64,000 nt of DNA from the NCBI RefSeq assembly GCF_041146395.1, contig NC_090989.1, positions 244,022,843-244,086,842 on the forward strand, written 5' to 3'. The notes under the pieces were generated by a model, which did no database searches, had not been told where the DNA came from, and saw only the letters and a program-made list of their open reading frames with translations. The stretch is from Eulemur rufifrons (Eukaryota > Chordata > Mammalia > Primates > Lemuridae). Of the stretch, positions 36,250 to 50,640 are shown piece by piece. A program made the translations under genes and the position numbers. Each line of letters begins with the position of its first letter. Within the stretch, counting starts at the first letter, position 1.

Positions 36250-36350
36250 TTTAAAAAATTTCAGACTATTATGGGTGTATAAACGTTTTGGTTACATAAA
36301 TTACTTTTGTACCATTTGAGCAAAAGTAGTAAGTGTGGCCTTATAAGCCT
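36250..36350 (-). mobile_element. L1 3' end, antisense, about 100 bp
   Basis: T-rich start followed by 'ttatgggtgtataaacgttt', 'tggttacataaattactttt' and 'gtaccatttgagcaaaagta', the reversed 3' end of a strepsirrhine-type L1 lineage. It is heavily 5'-truncated and older than the copies at 19.4 and 43.6 kb. No clear target-site duplication is seen. Confidence 0.7.
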
Positions 36351-39300
36351 TTTACCTTCTAGAGACCTGTGTTGCCTGACACTAGGTATTGCCTAACAGA
36401 AAGTATGACCACAGAGCCTCAGTAGACACATTACCAAATTGTACACTATGGACAGCTTATGAACAATTTTCACATAAGCCAGACTGTGAGAGTTGAATGG
36501 AAACCCATTGTTTGCCAGTTATGGTTCCAATCACCATTAGTCAAGGGGAATTGGTCCAAATAAGACATGTCTCTAAGTGGACCCACCAGGACCCACTTCT
36601 GTGGCCATTAAATAGTACATAAGCATCCCTTCATGGAGGAGAACATGCACACACACCTCTGAGCATCCTCTTTTTCCTATCATCTCGAGTGGGTGAAAGA
36701 AAGGAGGAGCTATAGAAGAAAAGACCAGGAGTGCTAGCCAGTACCCACAGTAATTATCAGCCACATTGTAAAACTAATCCTTTTAAATTGTATAGAACGT
36801 GGCTAAATGATTTTACCTTTTTGGCATAGTTGTGGTAAAGTATAGATGTAGTTTTGTTCATCCCATTTATGATGAAAAGCATGGATGAAAATCTTGTGGG
36901 GAAAACTCAAACACACCATCAAATTCTACAGCTATTGAAGAGTGAAAATTTCTTGCCCTGCTGCCTTTACTATATCATTTATTTCTGGGTCTAAGAATCC
37001 AAATTTTTGATATTAAATGTACAGGCAGGTTTTCAACTTCAGTACCACTATATATCTGATTATTTTCTAGAAGGGGAACAAGATAAATTATCTGTGGCAG
37101 ATTTTTTTAGGCACAAAGAATAGTAAGGGCGGAATTGACATATGCTCTTTGCTTTGGCACCTGAGTGGTTGGGCTCCACGTATGACAGGCTGTTTTAGAA
37201 TCTGAGTAAAGTATAAGGAGCAAGGTTTTAAAATTGAGCCTGGTTTAGCCAAATCTCTCTAAAGGTTGCTGTTCACCTAGCCAGACAGATTTGGGCATCA
37301 GAATTTTAACTACAAATATAAGTTTGCATTTTATACACTTATAACCTTCATATGACTCTCACTATTCTTGACATTTTTGAACAATGTGTCCTTTAAACAT
37401 TTGTAAATACAGAAATCTGTAAATATCACTATGGAATATAACTCCTAAAACATTATAGTGAAATATAACTTAAATTTTTTGATGTTGTCTTGATGACTAC
37501 TACTGTGTCCAGTGGTGACACATCAAGAGCAACGAAGCTATAGTATAATTTGATAGAAATTGTCTAGGCCCCTCTCACTAGTTAATTAACTCATTTTTAC
37601 ATAGATGAGAGTAGTATGTTTGATTCCTAATTGTTCCTGGAGAAAGGAAAAATTTCTAGGAATCTTGGACCTTCAGGTTGACCTGTTCATACACGGTAAT
37701 ATGTTCCTCGGTGATCACAAAATAATATATTTACTCTTTTAACATTAAATGTAATCAAGAGGTTGCAAAGATATTTTTTCTGATAGGAAGAAAATGCTTT
37801 ACTTATTTACACTATTTTCTCACAAGTAAATTATAGGTCCATGTATCACATTTTTCCCCAGGAGACTTATAATGACTTAGTGTTTGAGAATTTTGCCAGT
37901 GGACCTAAAACATTGCTTTTTTTAAATGACTATCTCTTGGATATATCTTTATACCTGTACGTGTGTATACCAAATAAACTAAAATTCACACATACATATT
38001 TTAACAGTGGGATACTTGATATTATTTCAGTAGTATGTCCTAGGAATGGGTAAATTCTTATCTAAAAATAATGAACAGAAATGTATCTGTCAGTGTTAGT
38101 TCAATGTTCTTAATTCTCTACTTTTAGCATTTTAGTTTGGAGTTTATTTATTGATCCTCTTCTGTGTAGTTTGTTTACTGATCCCCTTCTATGTTTCAAA
38201 TTTATCCATATTTTTGGTAATCTGTGTTGGAGCAATCATTTTTTTGAATCAGGGCCATGCTGCTCTTTCAAATATTTTGTTTACTCTGTATTTGGAGTTT
38301 TAGTTATTTCTGTTCAGCTTTCTTAGAGCTTAATCTATGCAGTGCTGATAATTAAGGAATTGTATGATTCTGAGGAGGTAAATACTTCTTTGACATGTGT
38401 TCTGCAAAATATTTGGCTAATATCTGGGAATGGGATTTTTTCTTTATGTGTCATTTCAGTCAGTAGGGTTTTATCCATGTCTTGAGTTTGGCAAGGAGAT
38501 GCCAACCTCCAGATTGACTAATATGTCAAGATGTCTTTCTCATTATTGAAAATATCAAAACAAAAACATAAACATAAAAACCCATGATTCACCCCAGAGA
38601 AGCATTCTAGAACCTATCTGTTTCTGGCTGGTATGGACTGGGGCTAGATTATATAATTTACCTATCTCATGACAACTTCTGGGAAGAATATGCTGTCCTC
38701 AAGAAGAAAACAATATGAATCAGATTTTAGATTAGATATTAGAAATGATTCTCTTAAAAGTATTTTTGTTTTCAAAATGTATGTAGAAGGTGATTAGGGA
38801 ATGTGTATGGCAATGTGCTTAGTCCCATTAACTCAATCTTACCTTTACCCATTCTGCCAATATCCATGGGTATTTCTAAGCTGTGATTAAGCATATGGTT
38901 GTTAAATACTATTAATTCTTCTTCACTGTACTGTATACATTTTAGTTTGTTTAGGGAAAACCTCTCCCTACAAATTCTCCCATTTCTTTTCCATCCCTTC
39001 TCCATTGCATTACCACATGTGGGACTCTTCTTTTCCATACTCATTGCATTACAGCTTCTGGGTTTTGAATATTAGGTCAAATATTTTTTCATAATTCTTC
39101 CTGAGTTTTTTCTAATGTTTTCATTCTACAAATATTGCCTACTTCACTATATTCTGAAGTATATTGAGTGAGTCTCATTGTAAAAGGTAGTAGGTAACAA
39201 ATACCATAGATGTGAACAATTTTGCATTTTCTAAATAAATTGCCTCAATTTATTCCCATCATTTTTTCAAATGCCTCAGGCATCAATGAAAATAGGCTCA

Positions 39301-39589
39301 TTAATTGCTAAGTAAGTAATTTTTCCACAAGTATAGTCCTGTTTCATACACTCGTTTGTTCATTTACTGTGCGTGATCAGATTCACCAAACACAAGCCTG
39401 GTTACCAAGTGAAACATACTTTCTTTCAAAAGAGGGTATCAGGGTCAAATAAAATTCCCATATAAATCACAGCATCATTTATGTTTGTTGCTGAAAAAGC
39501 TAAATGCTGAATTATTTACTTGGATGGGGAAGCCTAGAGCAATCTACATTGTTAGAGAAAGATTGTAGGGTGGATATATAATAAAAGCC
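36351..39589. other. Long non-coding stretch, nothing classified
   Basis: More than 3 kb without a recognisable repeat family or coding region. The longest frame is 90 residues on the minus strand (38772-39044), without a domain. A short degenerate direct repeat ('tgatcctcttctgtgtag' / 'tgatccccttctatg') lies at about 38150-38195. Confidence 0.45.
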
Positions 39590-39900
39590 TTTCTATTTCT
39601 TGACCTTGGTTGAATATTTTCTTCTCCAGGTAATCTTTCCTGGTCTCCGGAGTGAAAGAGGATCTCTCTGATTTGTTATAGCATCTTATCTGGGATTCTT
39701 CTCTATATTTTTTTATTTCTTGAATTAGATTTATCTAAATGCATTGCTTACCTACCCTCTAGAATGTGAGGGGTTTTTGTTTATTTATTTGTTTTTGGCT
39801 GCATGGAATTTACTTGATACATCCCAGAGTACTCACCTGGATCACTAGCTTGAACAGAGTAGATACTAAATAATTGTTGAATGAATGAATAAAAATATTT
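39590..39900 (+). mobile_element. L2 LINE 3' end, sense
   Basis: Contains 'ctctagaatgtgaggggttt' near 39758, a 'cccagagtactcacctggat' block near 39823 and the closing 'ttgttgaatgaatgaataaa' of an L2 3' terminus. Confidence 0.7.
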
Positions 39901-41059
39901 TTATATACAAAGTATTCATTAGAAAGATAAGTAGAAATAAAATTGAAGAAAAAGGAACTTCTTCATATTGGTTTATTCTGCTTTTATGCAAAACACAAGC
40001 CCCTCCATTGATTATTTGGATCTTCATTCATTGAGCAGGAGTTATGCATGAGACACAGAAGGATATGTTCTGCCAGTTTTGAGCTGCTCAGAATTCATGT
40101 GTGCAGAATTATGAAACAGACCCAAATATGTTGGCTTATCTTAAGCAAAACATGATTTCCTAGCTTTTAGGAAAATAAAGAGATTTGGAAAACTATGAGA
40201 GACTTGTAAAAGACTTAGTAGTCTAGTGGTTCTTAAATTTCATTATTTTTATCGCTGTTGTTACCTCTATACTTCTTATTAGCATTTGTAGAGAATTCTA
40301 TATTTGCCCTGTGCTTCAAAGTAGCATGTGTTTGTTGTGGTGGGTGTATTTTGGGGCTTGGGGCTTTGTGATATGAATAAATGAATGCAATTCAATTAAC
40401 TATTGTAGATTACTTCTTATGTGGAACGTTCTTTAAAGTCTTTATGTTGTATGGGGGAGAAATATCAATAAACCAATTATGGTCTAGTGAAGAAAATAAG
40501 TATTTTTATAGATAACATTGTGAGGGAATTAAAAAATTATCTATCTTACTTGATACAGATATTTGTCTCCTTGAAGGCAAAGAAATGAGCTAGAGGACTA
40601 GTTTTTTACATTCTATAGGGCTCTGATTTTATAAATTTTGAATAGAGGAGGACAGAAGAGCTTTAAATTCCAGTTTTGTTTTTAAATCACAGAGCATAGG
40701 ATGCAAAAGGAGCACATCAGCCTTTTGATACCATAATGGATAAGGTGCTGCTTTCTTGACCTGTCTTCTCATTATGCCATGAAGTTGGAACCATCCATTC
40801 ATAATACTAATTTTTAACCATTCTTAAAGGAAGGTTTTTTTTGTACACTACACCATACTAATACCATGAGAATAAGGTTTATAGAACTTCCTAAACCCTA
40901 ATCTATGAAAACCATTTTGATAGAGTAGAAAATTTTATCTTGACACCTAAGAGGCACAAGAGAATTTCCAAACATCAGCTGTTATAAAATCAGATTCCAT
41001 TGATTGTCCTTTATTATTAGCACTAGGTGTTTAAAAATGAGTAAGCTACTGAAATATAG
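39901..41059. other. Non-coding stretch, nothing identified
   Basis: No coding signal or repeat that I can name. Confidence 0.5.
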
Positions 41060-41312
41060 AATTAGCTCCATCTATTACTGAGTGCCTATTATGTCTTAGG
41101 TTCTAAGTGCTTTACTGGTCGTTTATGTCATATAACCCTCATAACCTTCATGAGAGAGGCTCTACTTTAATTCCCATTCTATAGATGAGAACCAGAGGCA
41201 AAGAGAGGTCAAATGCCAGTTTAAGGTCACCCAGTTCATAGGTGGTGAAGTCAAGAGTCAACCATTGTGCTCTGACTCCAGAGTTTCAGCTCTTAACTGC
41301 TATGGAATGCCA
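41060..41312 (-). mobile_element. MIR SINE, antisense, near full length
   Basis: Reversed MIR order is clear: 'gagtgcctattatgtcttag', then 'cccattctatagatgagaac' near 41173, 'ggtcacccagttcataggtg' near 41225, and 'ctgactccagagtttcagct' near 41272. Confidence 0.85.
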
Positions 41313-41529
41313 TCATATATTTATTGACATAGTGTTAAACCTGTGATTAATAAATTTTATTTCCAAGAATGAGAAAAAAGATTAAGATTATCCCTTCTCT
41401 TGATTTTTATAAATTGGGATTATAGAGGATTTACAGGCATAATATTTGTGTTCCCTTTGGTTGCTTGGATGTTTCAGCCAATATCAGAGTAGTTTTCAGT
41501 AGTAATGATAGGACTGGAATGATTTCTCT

Positions 41530-41745
41530 TTTCTTGGTACTGTGCCTGGTACTTCATGTGAATTGCCTATTTTAATCCACAACAACCCCTTGAGGTATTC
41601 TTTCCATTTTTATGGCAAGAAAACTGAGGCTTAGAAAGGCAAAGAAATGTGCTGTCCACCACGAATATAGTAAGCAGCAGAGACAGGGTCAAATGGCATT
41701 GGGTCCTCAAATCTGTACTTCTAAGCACTAAGGTTTGTTTCTTTA
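41530..41745 (-). mobile_element. MIR SINE, antisense
   Basis: Reversed MIR text: 'ttggtactgtgcctggtact' near 41535, 'aagaaaactgaggcttagaa' near 41617 and a 'cttctaagcactaaggt' end. Confidence 0.8.
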
Positions 41746-41809
41746 TTATGGTGATTGTCTCTATAAATTAATATATTAAAAGGCAAATCCTAAATTTATC
41801 TTTTTATTT

Positions 41810-42515
41810 ATAGACATTAAAATAATATAGCATTACACTTTAAACTACATTAAAAAGACTAATGCTGCTAAGTGAGAATATGAAACAACTAGAATTTTCA
41901 GGAACTTATGGAGTATAAACTAGTGTAAGCATTTTGCAAAACTGTTTGACATTATCTACCAAAGTTGGAAAAATAATTAATCTGTAGCCTAGAAGTTTTG
42001 TTTATTTGTATACATACCTTAAATTAGCATACTTAGGTACCAAAGACGTGTTAATAACATTTATGTCAGCACTGTTCATAACATCCCCAAATTGGAAACT
42101 ACTTGAATTATTCAAACTTTTAGTAAATGCCAAGATAGATAAGGAGATTTTGGTATATTCATGGAAGTGAAATAACATATGGCAATAAAAGTGAACTACA
42201 TGTAACACCACACTGAATTACCCCACACTATTAAGCCAAAGGAACCAGACATAGCAAAAAAACCTCATATTGTATGATTCCATTTATATAAAATTTTAAA
42301 CATAAGGCAAGACAAACTGAGTTAATTGTTAAAATAATAATTGTCTAGGAAGTGACTCTAAGGTGTTAGAGGTGTACTCTTTCTTAACCTGTGTGGTAGT
42401 TACATGCACATATTCTATTGTGATTATTTATTGATTTGTGCACCTATGTATGAATTGTGCATTTTGTTGTGTGTATTTTTACTTCAGTAAAAAGTTAAAT
42501 ATAATAACCATTATT
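41810..42515 (+). mobile_element. Old L1 (L1M) 3' end, sense
   Basis: Follows L1 3' order on the + strand: 'agtataaactagtgtaagca' near 41911, 'ataacatccccaaattggaa' near 42079, 'gtatgattccatttatataa' near 42273, and a 3' UTR that ends in 'cttcagtaaaaagttaaata'. The ORF2 end is fully decayed. It is the only sense-oriented old L1 3' end that I can place with confidence. Confidence 0.75.
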
Positions 42516-43261
42516 GGTGGGAAAGGAGATGTTCTACTTAACTAAATACTCTTTATAAAAGGAGGGTTAATATCAATAAATGCCACAAGAAAAAAATTCT
42601 TTTCGGCTCTTATAATCACCTTTATAATTTTTTTCAAAATGAATAATTTTACTTTAAGTACAAAATACAGAGGTAATACAGTGTTACTTTGAAGATATGA
42701 AATGTTTAATAAAAAAACTGTAAAAGTAGAAAATGCAGAAAATATGGGACATTGAGTCAAACATTTATCTCTGATGCCCATTTGATTCCTTAGCATTGTC
42801 TTTTTCTAGAGTAGGAAGGATATCAAATCACTCTGGTAATTTGGACTTGAGTTTATTGAGATTTTATATGTCACATAAGAAATTAGAATATTACTGAAGC
42901 TTCAAGTGTTTCACAATTCGTGCCAAGACCAGACAGTTTGAAGACCACTCACCAAATCCCTGAGTGCAATTTCTCATCTTGGCACTTGCGCTAGTTACTG
43001 GAACAATAAACATTCTATTTTTTCCAAATAAATATTTAATCATTAAAGACAGATATGTACCCATACTATAAATGTCACTGGCTTCTCTTCTTGGAGCAGA
43101 GGGTGCCTTCAGTGTACTTCAGGTACCTGAATGACGTGAGGCTGGCTTTAGTCACATTGGTACCTGTGGCCACTCAGCCCCCAGTGCAGTTTCTTTCCAT
43201 GATAGGGCAAGTTTTTGCCCTGACATGAAATTTATTTTCTTAACTTAGTGTAATACAAGAA
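42516..43261. other. Non-coding stretch, nothing identified
   Basis: No gene or named repeat seen. The minus-strand frame at 42542-42796 (84 residues) has no recognisable domain. Confidence 0.5.
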
Positions 43262-43462
43262 TACAAGCTCTAGAATCAAATCAATATAGGTTCACATTCC
43301 AGCTCTACCACTGCCTATATGCTGACCTTGGAAAATTAAACTGTAAAGTGGGGAATAATATGCTTATTGGATTAATATGCAGATTTGTTGAGATAATGTA
43401 TATAAAACTTCTAGCACAGTATCTGCCACATCATAAGCTTTCAGTAAACATCAGTGTCATTT
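43262..43462 (+). mobile_element. MIR SINE, sense
   Basis: MIR order: 'tctagaatcaaatcaatata' near 43269, 'ccagctctaccactgcctat' near 43299, 'tgttgagataatgtatataa' near 43387, and a 'cacagtatctgccacatcat' tail near 43415. Confidence 0.8.
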
Positions 43463-43628
43463 ATTAATAGCTGTTATTACTTGAGTACACTTCCCTTTCA
43501 TGTGAAATAAAAAACCACATTAACCTAGTTGACACAAGTGCACAAATAAAGCAGATACAACAAACTGCTTAAATAAGATATTACTAATTATTCATGTAAA
43601 TATGCTTCTTTAATATGAAACTTTATCT

Positions 43629-43644
43629 AGAAAATATAATTTTT
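43629..43644. repeat. Target-site duplication, left copy
   Basis: A 16-base direct repeat AGAAAATATAATTTTT, identical to 44467-44482, brackets the antisense L1 at 43645-44466. Confidence 0.9.
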
Positions 43645-44879
<1,235 letters not shown>

Positions 44880-44881
<2 letters not shown>

Positions 44882-44893
44882 ATTTATTTCTAG
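44880..44893. repeat. Alu target-site duplication, right copy
   Basis: ACATTTATTTCTAG directly follows the A-tail and matches the left copy at 44513-44526. Confidence 0.92.
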
Positions 44894-47199
44894 ATATTCA
44901 CATCTAATACAAGTAAAACCAATTTGAAAATCAGTGACTTCTTGTTAGCACTTTATGCCATAAATGTGTGTGTGTGTTTAAAGTGCTTTTAGTTGGCGGA
45001 AAAAAAGAAGAAGGTCACCTATGTATTTGAAAGATTGCAACCAAAGATTGAAGGAGATATTTTACTGTTCTTCATTTTATGTTTAAGCTTTGCTGAGATC
45101 AATGAATTCCAAATCATTATGCATCAGTTAGTAGGTGCAGAGAAAATGCTTTAATGTCTGGAAATTTCATCAACCTCATTCCTCTGGCAAAAAAGGAATT
45201 GCTTAGATGAGTGTTCTTGAGACCAACATGCTATAATTACACATCAAACATCTAAATATATGTAAACCTGAAAAAGGTATTCATCTTCAGCAACAAATAC
45301 TGGTTTTCCGAAATTAGTTTTGAACGATAGCCACTGGTTTCTCAACATATAGCTCACCATTATCGACCAGTGCATCACAGTGGAAGTACTGCACTGTAAC
45401 AAAGAACTCTCAATTATGGGATGGCAAATACGATACATGCTTCCTGCTGCTTTATCGTATATGCACTTTCTTTCCCAACTAGTTTAGCAAACGTTTGCCT
45501 CCTACACACCAACTGCAAGAATGCCGACTCTCTCAGGAGAGAAGTAAAATCCACAGCTGCACTATTTTCCTTTTTCTTAAGGGGAAAAGTTTAAAAATAA
45601 CCAAATTTTCTCAGCCATGTAAAGCATATCTTTTCCCTAGGAATCACTTTGTTTTCATATTTTCTGCCTCTCTGTTAAAATTGAAAACATGAATGCTTCA
45701 TTGCCTAAGAAACTGAGTAAACTTGCTTTCTGAAATGTACCTTTTAATGTCTTTTATGATTTTGTTTTTCTTCCCTTATTTGCACTCTCAGCTGTGGATG
45801 AATTTCCATGCGATGCATCATTTCTTTAAGAGTTTACACACCACAAGAAATAAAAATGGGAAATGGTATCTATTAAGAGAAAACAGCTTTCCCAGGCCCC
45901 CAGCAGATGCTGTGAGTAAGCAGCCCTCTGTCTGCTCAGCACAGCAGACGAGCTTCACCCTCCATAGTGTTGCCCTGAAGAAAGGAATATATTTCTGGTT
46001 GTTAAACCAATGAAGTCATTCTTAACTTGACTTTACCCTCCCATTGTTTCAGAATACAGTGTGGGCCTGGGGGTTTCTAAATTTAAGCCACGCATCATTC
46101 CACTTTGTATAAAATGATTTCTATTTTTATAAACCATCAGCTTCTGAGTATGATTGGTTGCCTGTGATCAATTTCTGTTGTTGTACTTCCTCCCACACCA
46201 TACCACGCATCAGATCACATAGTATGTACACACACAAACACATATGTTTTGTTTTTATGAATTTATTCTTATTTATTAAAAACTGTGGTTTTCCTTCCTT
46301 ATTTCTTTTCATAGCTTAGGATAGTATCAGTGAATCTTTCTGCATTGGAGACAACCCATTGGCTTGTGAATAAAAGTGTTTAGCCTGTCTTCATCTGGGC
46401 AGCAGCATGATGATGTGTGAACATCCATTTGAGCAGACGTGTGATGTCAAAGATGGGTAGTACTAAGATTTGGACTTGTACTAAACAGAGGAAGACTCAC
46501 ACAAGCAGACTCAGAGGCCATGAGCCCTGAGAAATATCAGTGGGGTAGAATATCAGCATTGCAGTCCAAACTTTTTTTTACATTGACAGGGAAGTGTGTG
46601 ATAAAGTGGATTTGATGAGTGGCACCACAATGCTCTATTTTTCTATTTTTCTATTTTTCTATTTTTCTACTGTTCATGGCTTGTACCACCCCTGTCAATT
46701 GTGTGTAGAGCCTAAGGAGTTACATAGGTCGGTGTAAGCTAAGTTCCCTACACTGTGCACTTCTCAAGTCTATAAACTTCTCTGCAAACCAAGAACAGAT
46801 TTGCACCCACCTCAAGTGGCTTTGAGGATGAAAGTTATAGCATACTGAAGAGGAGTGAGGAGGTTTCAAAATCACCTGTTTGGACTTTGAAATAGGAATG
46901 TTTGTTCACAATTAAGACATTTAAAGGAAGCAGCAACAGCAGAAGAAGACATTTAAATCTTCCTTTCCAGTAATTTACTGTGAAATTAACTCTATTCCTG
47001 GAGTGAAAATTGATGGCATTTTAGGACTTTAGTGTTTTTCAGGTATCAATAAATCCCTGCTAGTGTCGCTCAGGTTTTCTAATAGCCAAGGGGACCAGTA
47101 ATAAAGTATAACAAAAGGTTTTAGTAAAAGAAGCTAACATTCTTGCATATTATTTAAATAGTTTTTAGGCATTCTTTTGACATCCTTTTAACTTGAATA
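44894..47199. other. Repeat-poor non-coding block
   Basis: About 2.3 kb without recognised SINE or LINE sequence, apart from an octamer tandem repeat at 46635-46669. The + frame at 45723-46013 (96 residues) lacks a known domain. Single-copy-looking DNA; conserved regulatory elements are possible. Confidence 0.45.
46635..46669. repeat. (CTATTTTT)n tandem repeat, 8-bp unit
   Basis: Four and a half perfect copies of an 8-base unit. Probably length-variable. Confidence 0.93.
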
Positions 47200-48466
47200 G
47201 CCCATATTTTCTACAATTAATTTTTAACCATTTTATTATGAAATACTACAAATGAATTAAACAAAATGTATAGCTCCTTCTGTGTCACAAAGCCATCACC
47301 CGTTAAACACCAACAATGTCCAGTAATAGAGCACTGGCAAGATAGCAGAAGGCCCTCACATCTCTGCCCAATCATTAGTGCATGTCTCCCCCTCACTAAT
47401 ATTAATCACTTCCTTTTTAAAATTTCATCACCTAATCATGCATTACTAAGCACTAGAGTTTAGTTTTACCTATTTTTTGGACTTAATTTAGATGGAATCA
47501 TATAGGGTGTATTCCTTTATGTCTAGCTTAGTATGCTGTCTTCATGAGATTGTCCATGTGTCACATATAACTTTTTATATCTTTTTTTCCAATTCTTATA
47601 ATTTTGATTTGTTTTTCTTCACGAAGCTTCCAGTACTTCACCATTAAATGAAATGCTTATGTAGGTTTTATTTAACTCCTTTATCAAATTAAGGAGAATT
47701 TTTCCATTCTCAGTTTGTTAAGAATTTTCATTTATTTAAAAAAATTAAATGTAGTAAAATAAACGTAGCATAAAAATTTAGTATCTTAAAGATATTTAAG
47801 TGTACAGTTTAGTGGTATTAAGTATATTCACATTGTTGTGGAACCATCACCACCATCCATCTTAAGAACTCTTTTCATCTTACAAAACTGAAACTCTGTA
47901 TGTATTAAATGACAACTCTCTATGTCCCCTTTTTCTTTTCCCTAACCCCTGTCAACCACCCCTATACTTTCTTTAACCTATGAATTTGACTTTTCTAGGT
48001 TTCTCATATAAATGGAATGGTACAGTATTTGTCTTTTTGTGCCCGTTTATTTCACTTAGCATGTCCTCAAGGTTCATTCATGTTGTAGCATGTATCAGAA
48101 TTTCCTTCATTTTTCAGGCTGGATAAATATTCCATAGTAGGCATATACCACATTTTGTTTATCCATCTGTGTATTGATAGACACTTGGGTTGCTTCTAAC
48201 TTTTGGCTATTGTGAACAATGCTGCTATGAACATGGGAGTATTCATTTCCCTACTTTCAATTATTTTGGGTTTATACCCAGAAGTGGAGCTGCTGGATTG
48301 TGTGGTAATTGTATTTTTTTTTTTTTTTTGAGGAACCACCAGACCGTTTCCCTTAGTGGTGGCACCATTTTACATTCTCATCAATAGTGCATAAGGGTTC
48401 AAATTGCTTCACATCCTTGCCCCTAAGTATTTTTTTAAAAAATTAAAGATTGATGTTGAATTTTAT
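47200..48466 (-). mobile_element. Old L1 (L1M) 3' region, antisense
   Basis: Two stacked reversed 3' UTR stretches (about 47200-47720 and 47735-48466). The second is clear: 'ttaagtgtacagtttagtgg' near 47798, 'gttgtggaaccatcaccacc' near 47835, 'ttatttcacttagcatgtcc' near 48047 and 'atataccacattttgtttat' near 48143. Continues after the younger L1 at 48843. Confidence 0.8.
48449..48466. repeat. Probable target-site duplication, left copy
   Basis: 'ttgatgttgaattttat' here corresponds to 'ctgatgctgaattttat' at about 48847-48863 after the inserted L1, with two differences consistent with decay since insertion. Confidence 0.75.
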
Positions 48467-48842
48467 TTTATTTATTTTTTTAATTTTTTTAAATTTCTTT
48501 TTATTTCAGAATATTACAGCGGTACAAATGTTTATGTTACATATATTGCCCTTGCCCCACCTGAGTCAGAGCTTCAAGCATGTCTATCCCCTAGACAATG
48601 TGCACTGCACCCATTAGGTGTGTGTATACCCATCCTCTCCTCCCTCCTCCCACCTGACCGACACCTGATAAATGTTATTACTATGTATGCACTTAAGTGT
48701 TGATCAGTTAATACCAATTTGATGGTGAATACATGTGGTGCTTGTTTTTCTATTCTTGGGATACTTCACTTAGTAGAAGGGGTTCCAGCTTTATCCAGGA
48801 TAATATAAGAGGTGCTATATCACCACTGTTTTTTTGTGGCTG
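48467..48842 (-). mobile_element. L1 3' end, antisense, inserted in older L1
   Basis: On the minus strand a 5'-truncated L1 with the end of ORF2, a 3' UTR with a single copy of the module that is duplicated in the 19.4 and 43.6 kb copies, and a T/A-rich tail (48467-48510). Its flanks show a slightly decayed target-site duplication and the interrupted older L1 resumes on the other side. Confidence 0.85.
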
Positions 48843-49860
48843 AGAACTGATGCTGAATTTTATCAAAAGCCTTGCAGCATCTATTACTGTGATCATAGGC
48901 TATTTGTTTATGTGGTGAATTATCCTGACTGATTTAAAAATAATCCACTTAGTATTTGTGGAATTAATACAAATTGTTCATGACATTTTAGTCTGTTTAT
49001 GTAATATTGGATTGAATTTCTAATGCTGTGCTTAAAGTTTTTGCAGTTTTGTTCATGAGAGAGATTTGCTTATCAATTTTTCCTTCTAATTATGTTTTGG
49101 CATCAAAATCATGCTGTTCTCATACAATAATTTGGGCAAGTTATCTTCTCTTTCTATTCTCTGGGAGAGTTGGTGAAAGACTGACATGATTTCTTCCTTA
49201 AATGTTTGGTAGAATATGTTGTGAAGCCATTTGGGCAGAGACTTTCTTTTGTATTGTGAGGTGTTTTTTTCATTTCAGATTAAATATATTTTTAAAACAT
49301 AGGACTGTTTAGGTCTTATGTTTTATTTTCTATCCATTTTATTGTGCTTTGCTTAGACCTTGTCCATATCATCCAAGTTTTCAACTGTTTAGTATATAAT
49401 GTCCCCTTAGGACTATGTTATTATCCATGGGATCTGTAATGATCTCCCTTTCTTTATTCTTGACATTTGTGTTTTCTTTCCTTATTCTTTATCAGTATTA
49501 CATGATTTATTGATTTTATTAGTTTTTTCAAACAAGCAAACAAACTAGTGTTTGGCTTTATTGATCCTTTCTCTTGTATGTATGCTTTCTATTTAGTTAA
49601 TTTCTGTTCTTTGCTTTATCAGTTTTTTTTCTTTTTACTATCTTTGGGTTTAATTTGCTATTTCTTTTCCAACTTTTTGAGATGGATGTTTGGATAAGTG
49701 GTTTTTAATCTTACTTTTTTTCTAAAATGTACATTTAAAATTATAAAATTCTTTGCAAAATTAGGATACATGTATCCTACAAGTTTGGATATATAAAATG
49801 TTAAAACATAATAATTTTAAAAATATTTTCTTGATTTCATTGTATTGTTGAACCAATGTA
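48843..49860 (-). mobile_element. Old L1 (L1M) ORF2 region, antisense
   Basis: Resumes after the younger insertion with reversed ORF2 text such as 'gccttgcagcatctattact' near 48870, 'gaagccatttgggcagagac' near 49221 and 'ggacttattgatcctttctc'-like sequence near 49560. The right limit is not sharp. Confidence 0.7.
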
Positions 49861-50359
49861 CCCTAATAACAATTTTCATCTTTTGGCAATTTCTTTCTTT
49901 CCCTAAGATTTAGTTATCCACTCACTTCCATTACTTCTATAATTTCTTTATCTATATTTCTCTTTCTTGAGATTGTTTTTAAATTATAGATTTTGCTGAT
50001 AGAATACGTTTTGAAACTCAGTTATGTCTAAAGCATGGGAAGAGAAGAAAGGATATAAAGATATAATTATTCTGTCATCCACGATATTCTCTGTTGTTTT
50101 TCATCTTTTACTACCTACCTTTCACCTTCTACCTTTACCAATTTCTTTTTGTTTGTGTTCTGTCATCACCTATTTCATAAGTTTTTGTTCTCGTTTCGAG
50201 ATAACCTTGGTATCAGTCTCTTGTTTCCTAAAACCATGGCCAAATTCAGTTTTTAGTCATTATTTACATTTTATTCATTTGTTTTGATTTATATGATGTC
50301 TATACCAAAAAGATTCAGAGGAAGCTTACAAAGTAGTTACTAACCTTATCTATAGACAT
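49861..50359. other. Non-coding stretch, nothing identified
   Basis: T-rich DNA, perhaps further decayed L1. No coding signal beyond an 87-residue T-rich frame at 50024-50287. Confidence 0.45.
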
Positions 50360-50640
50360 TGGAAATTCTTTGTGCTCATGGTTTTTCTCTTCACTTGACT
50401 TCCCTTCTACCTATAGACATCTTACTCATCATACATAGATTATATACCATCTCTATTCTGAATTATCACCTCCTTAGCCCTTTGTGCCTCTGTGTTAACT
50501 TTCTGCACACTATACATTATTTTATTTTGGATGTTCACTTTGGATTAGAAGTTTTTTGAGGTGAAGAATCATATTTTATGCATCTTTTAGTCCCCAGTGC
50601 CTCATAATAGTAAACACCTGGTAAGTATATAAAATGCCTA
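50360..50640 (+). mobile_element. L2 LINE 3' end, sense
   Basis: 'ggattagaagttttttgagg' near 50542 is followed by 'tagtccccagtgcctcataa' near 50589 and 'taaacacctggtaagtatat', the usual L2 tail order. Confidence 0.6.
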
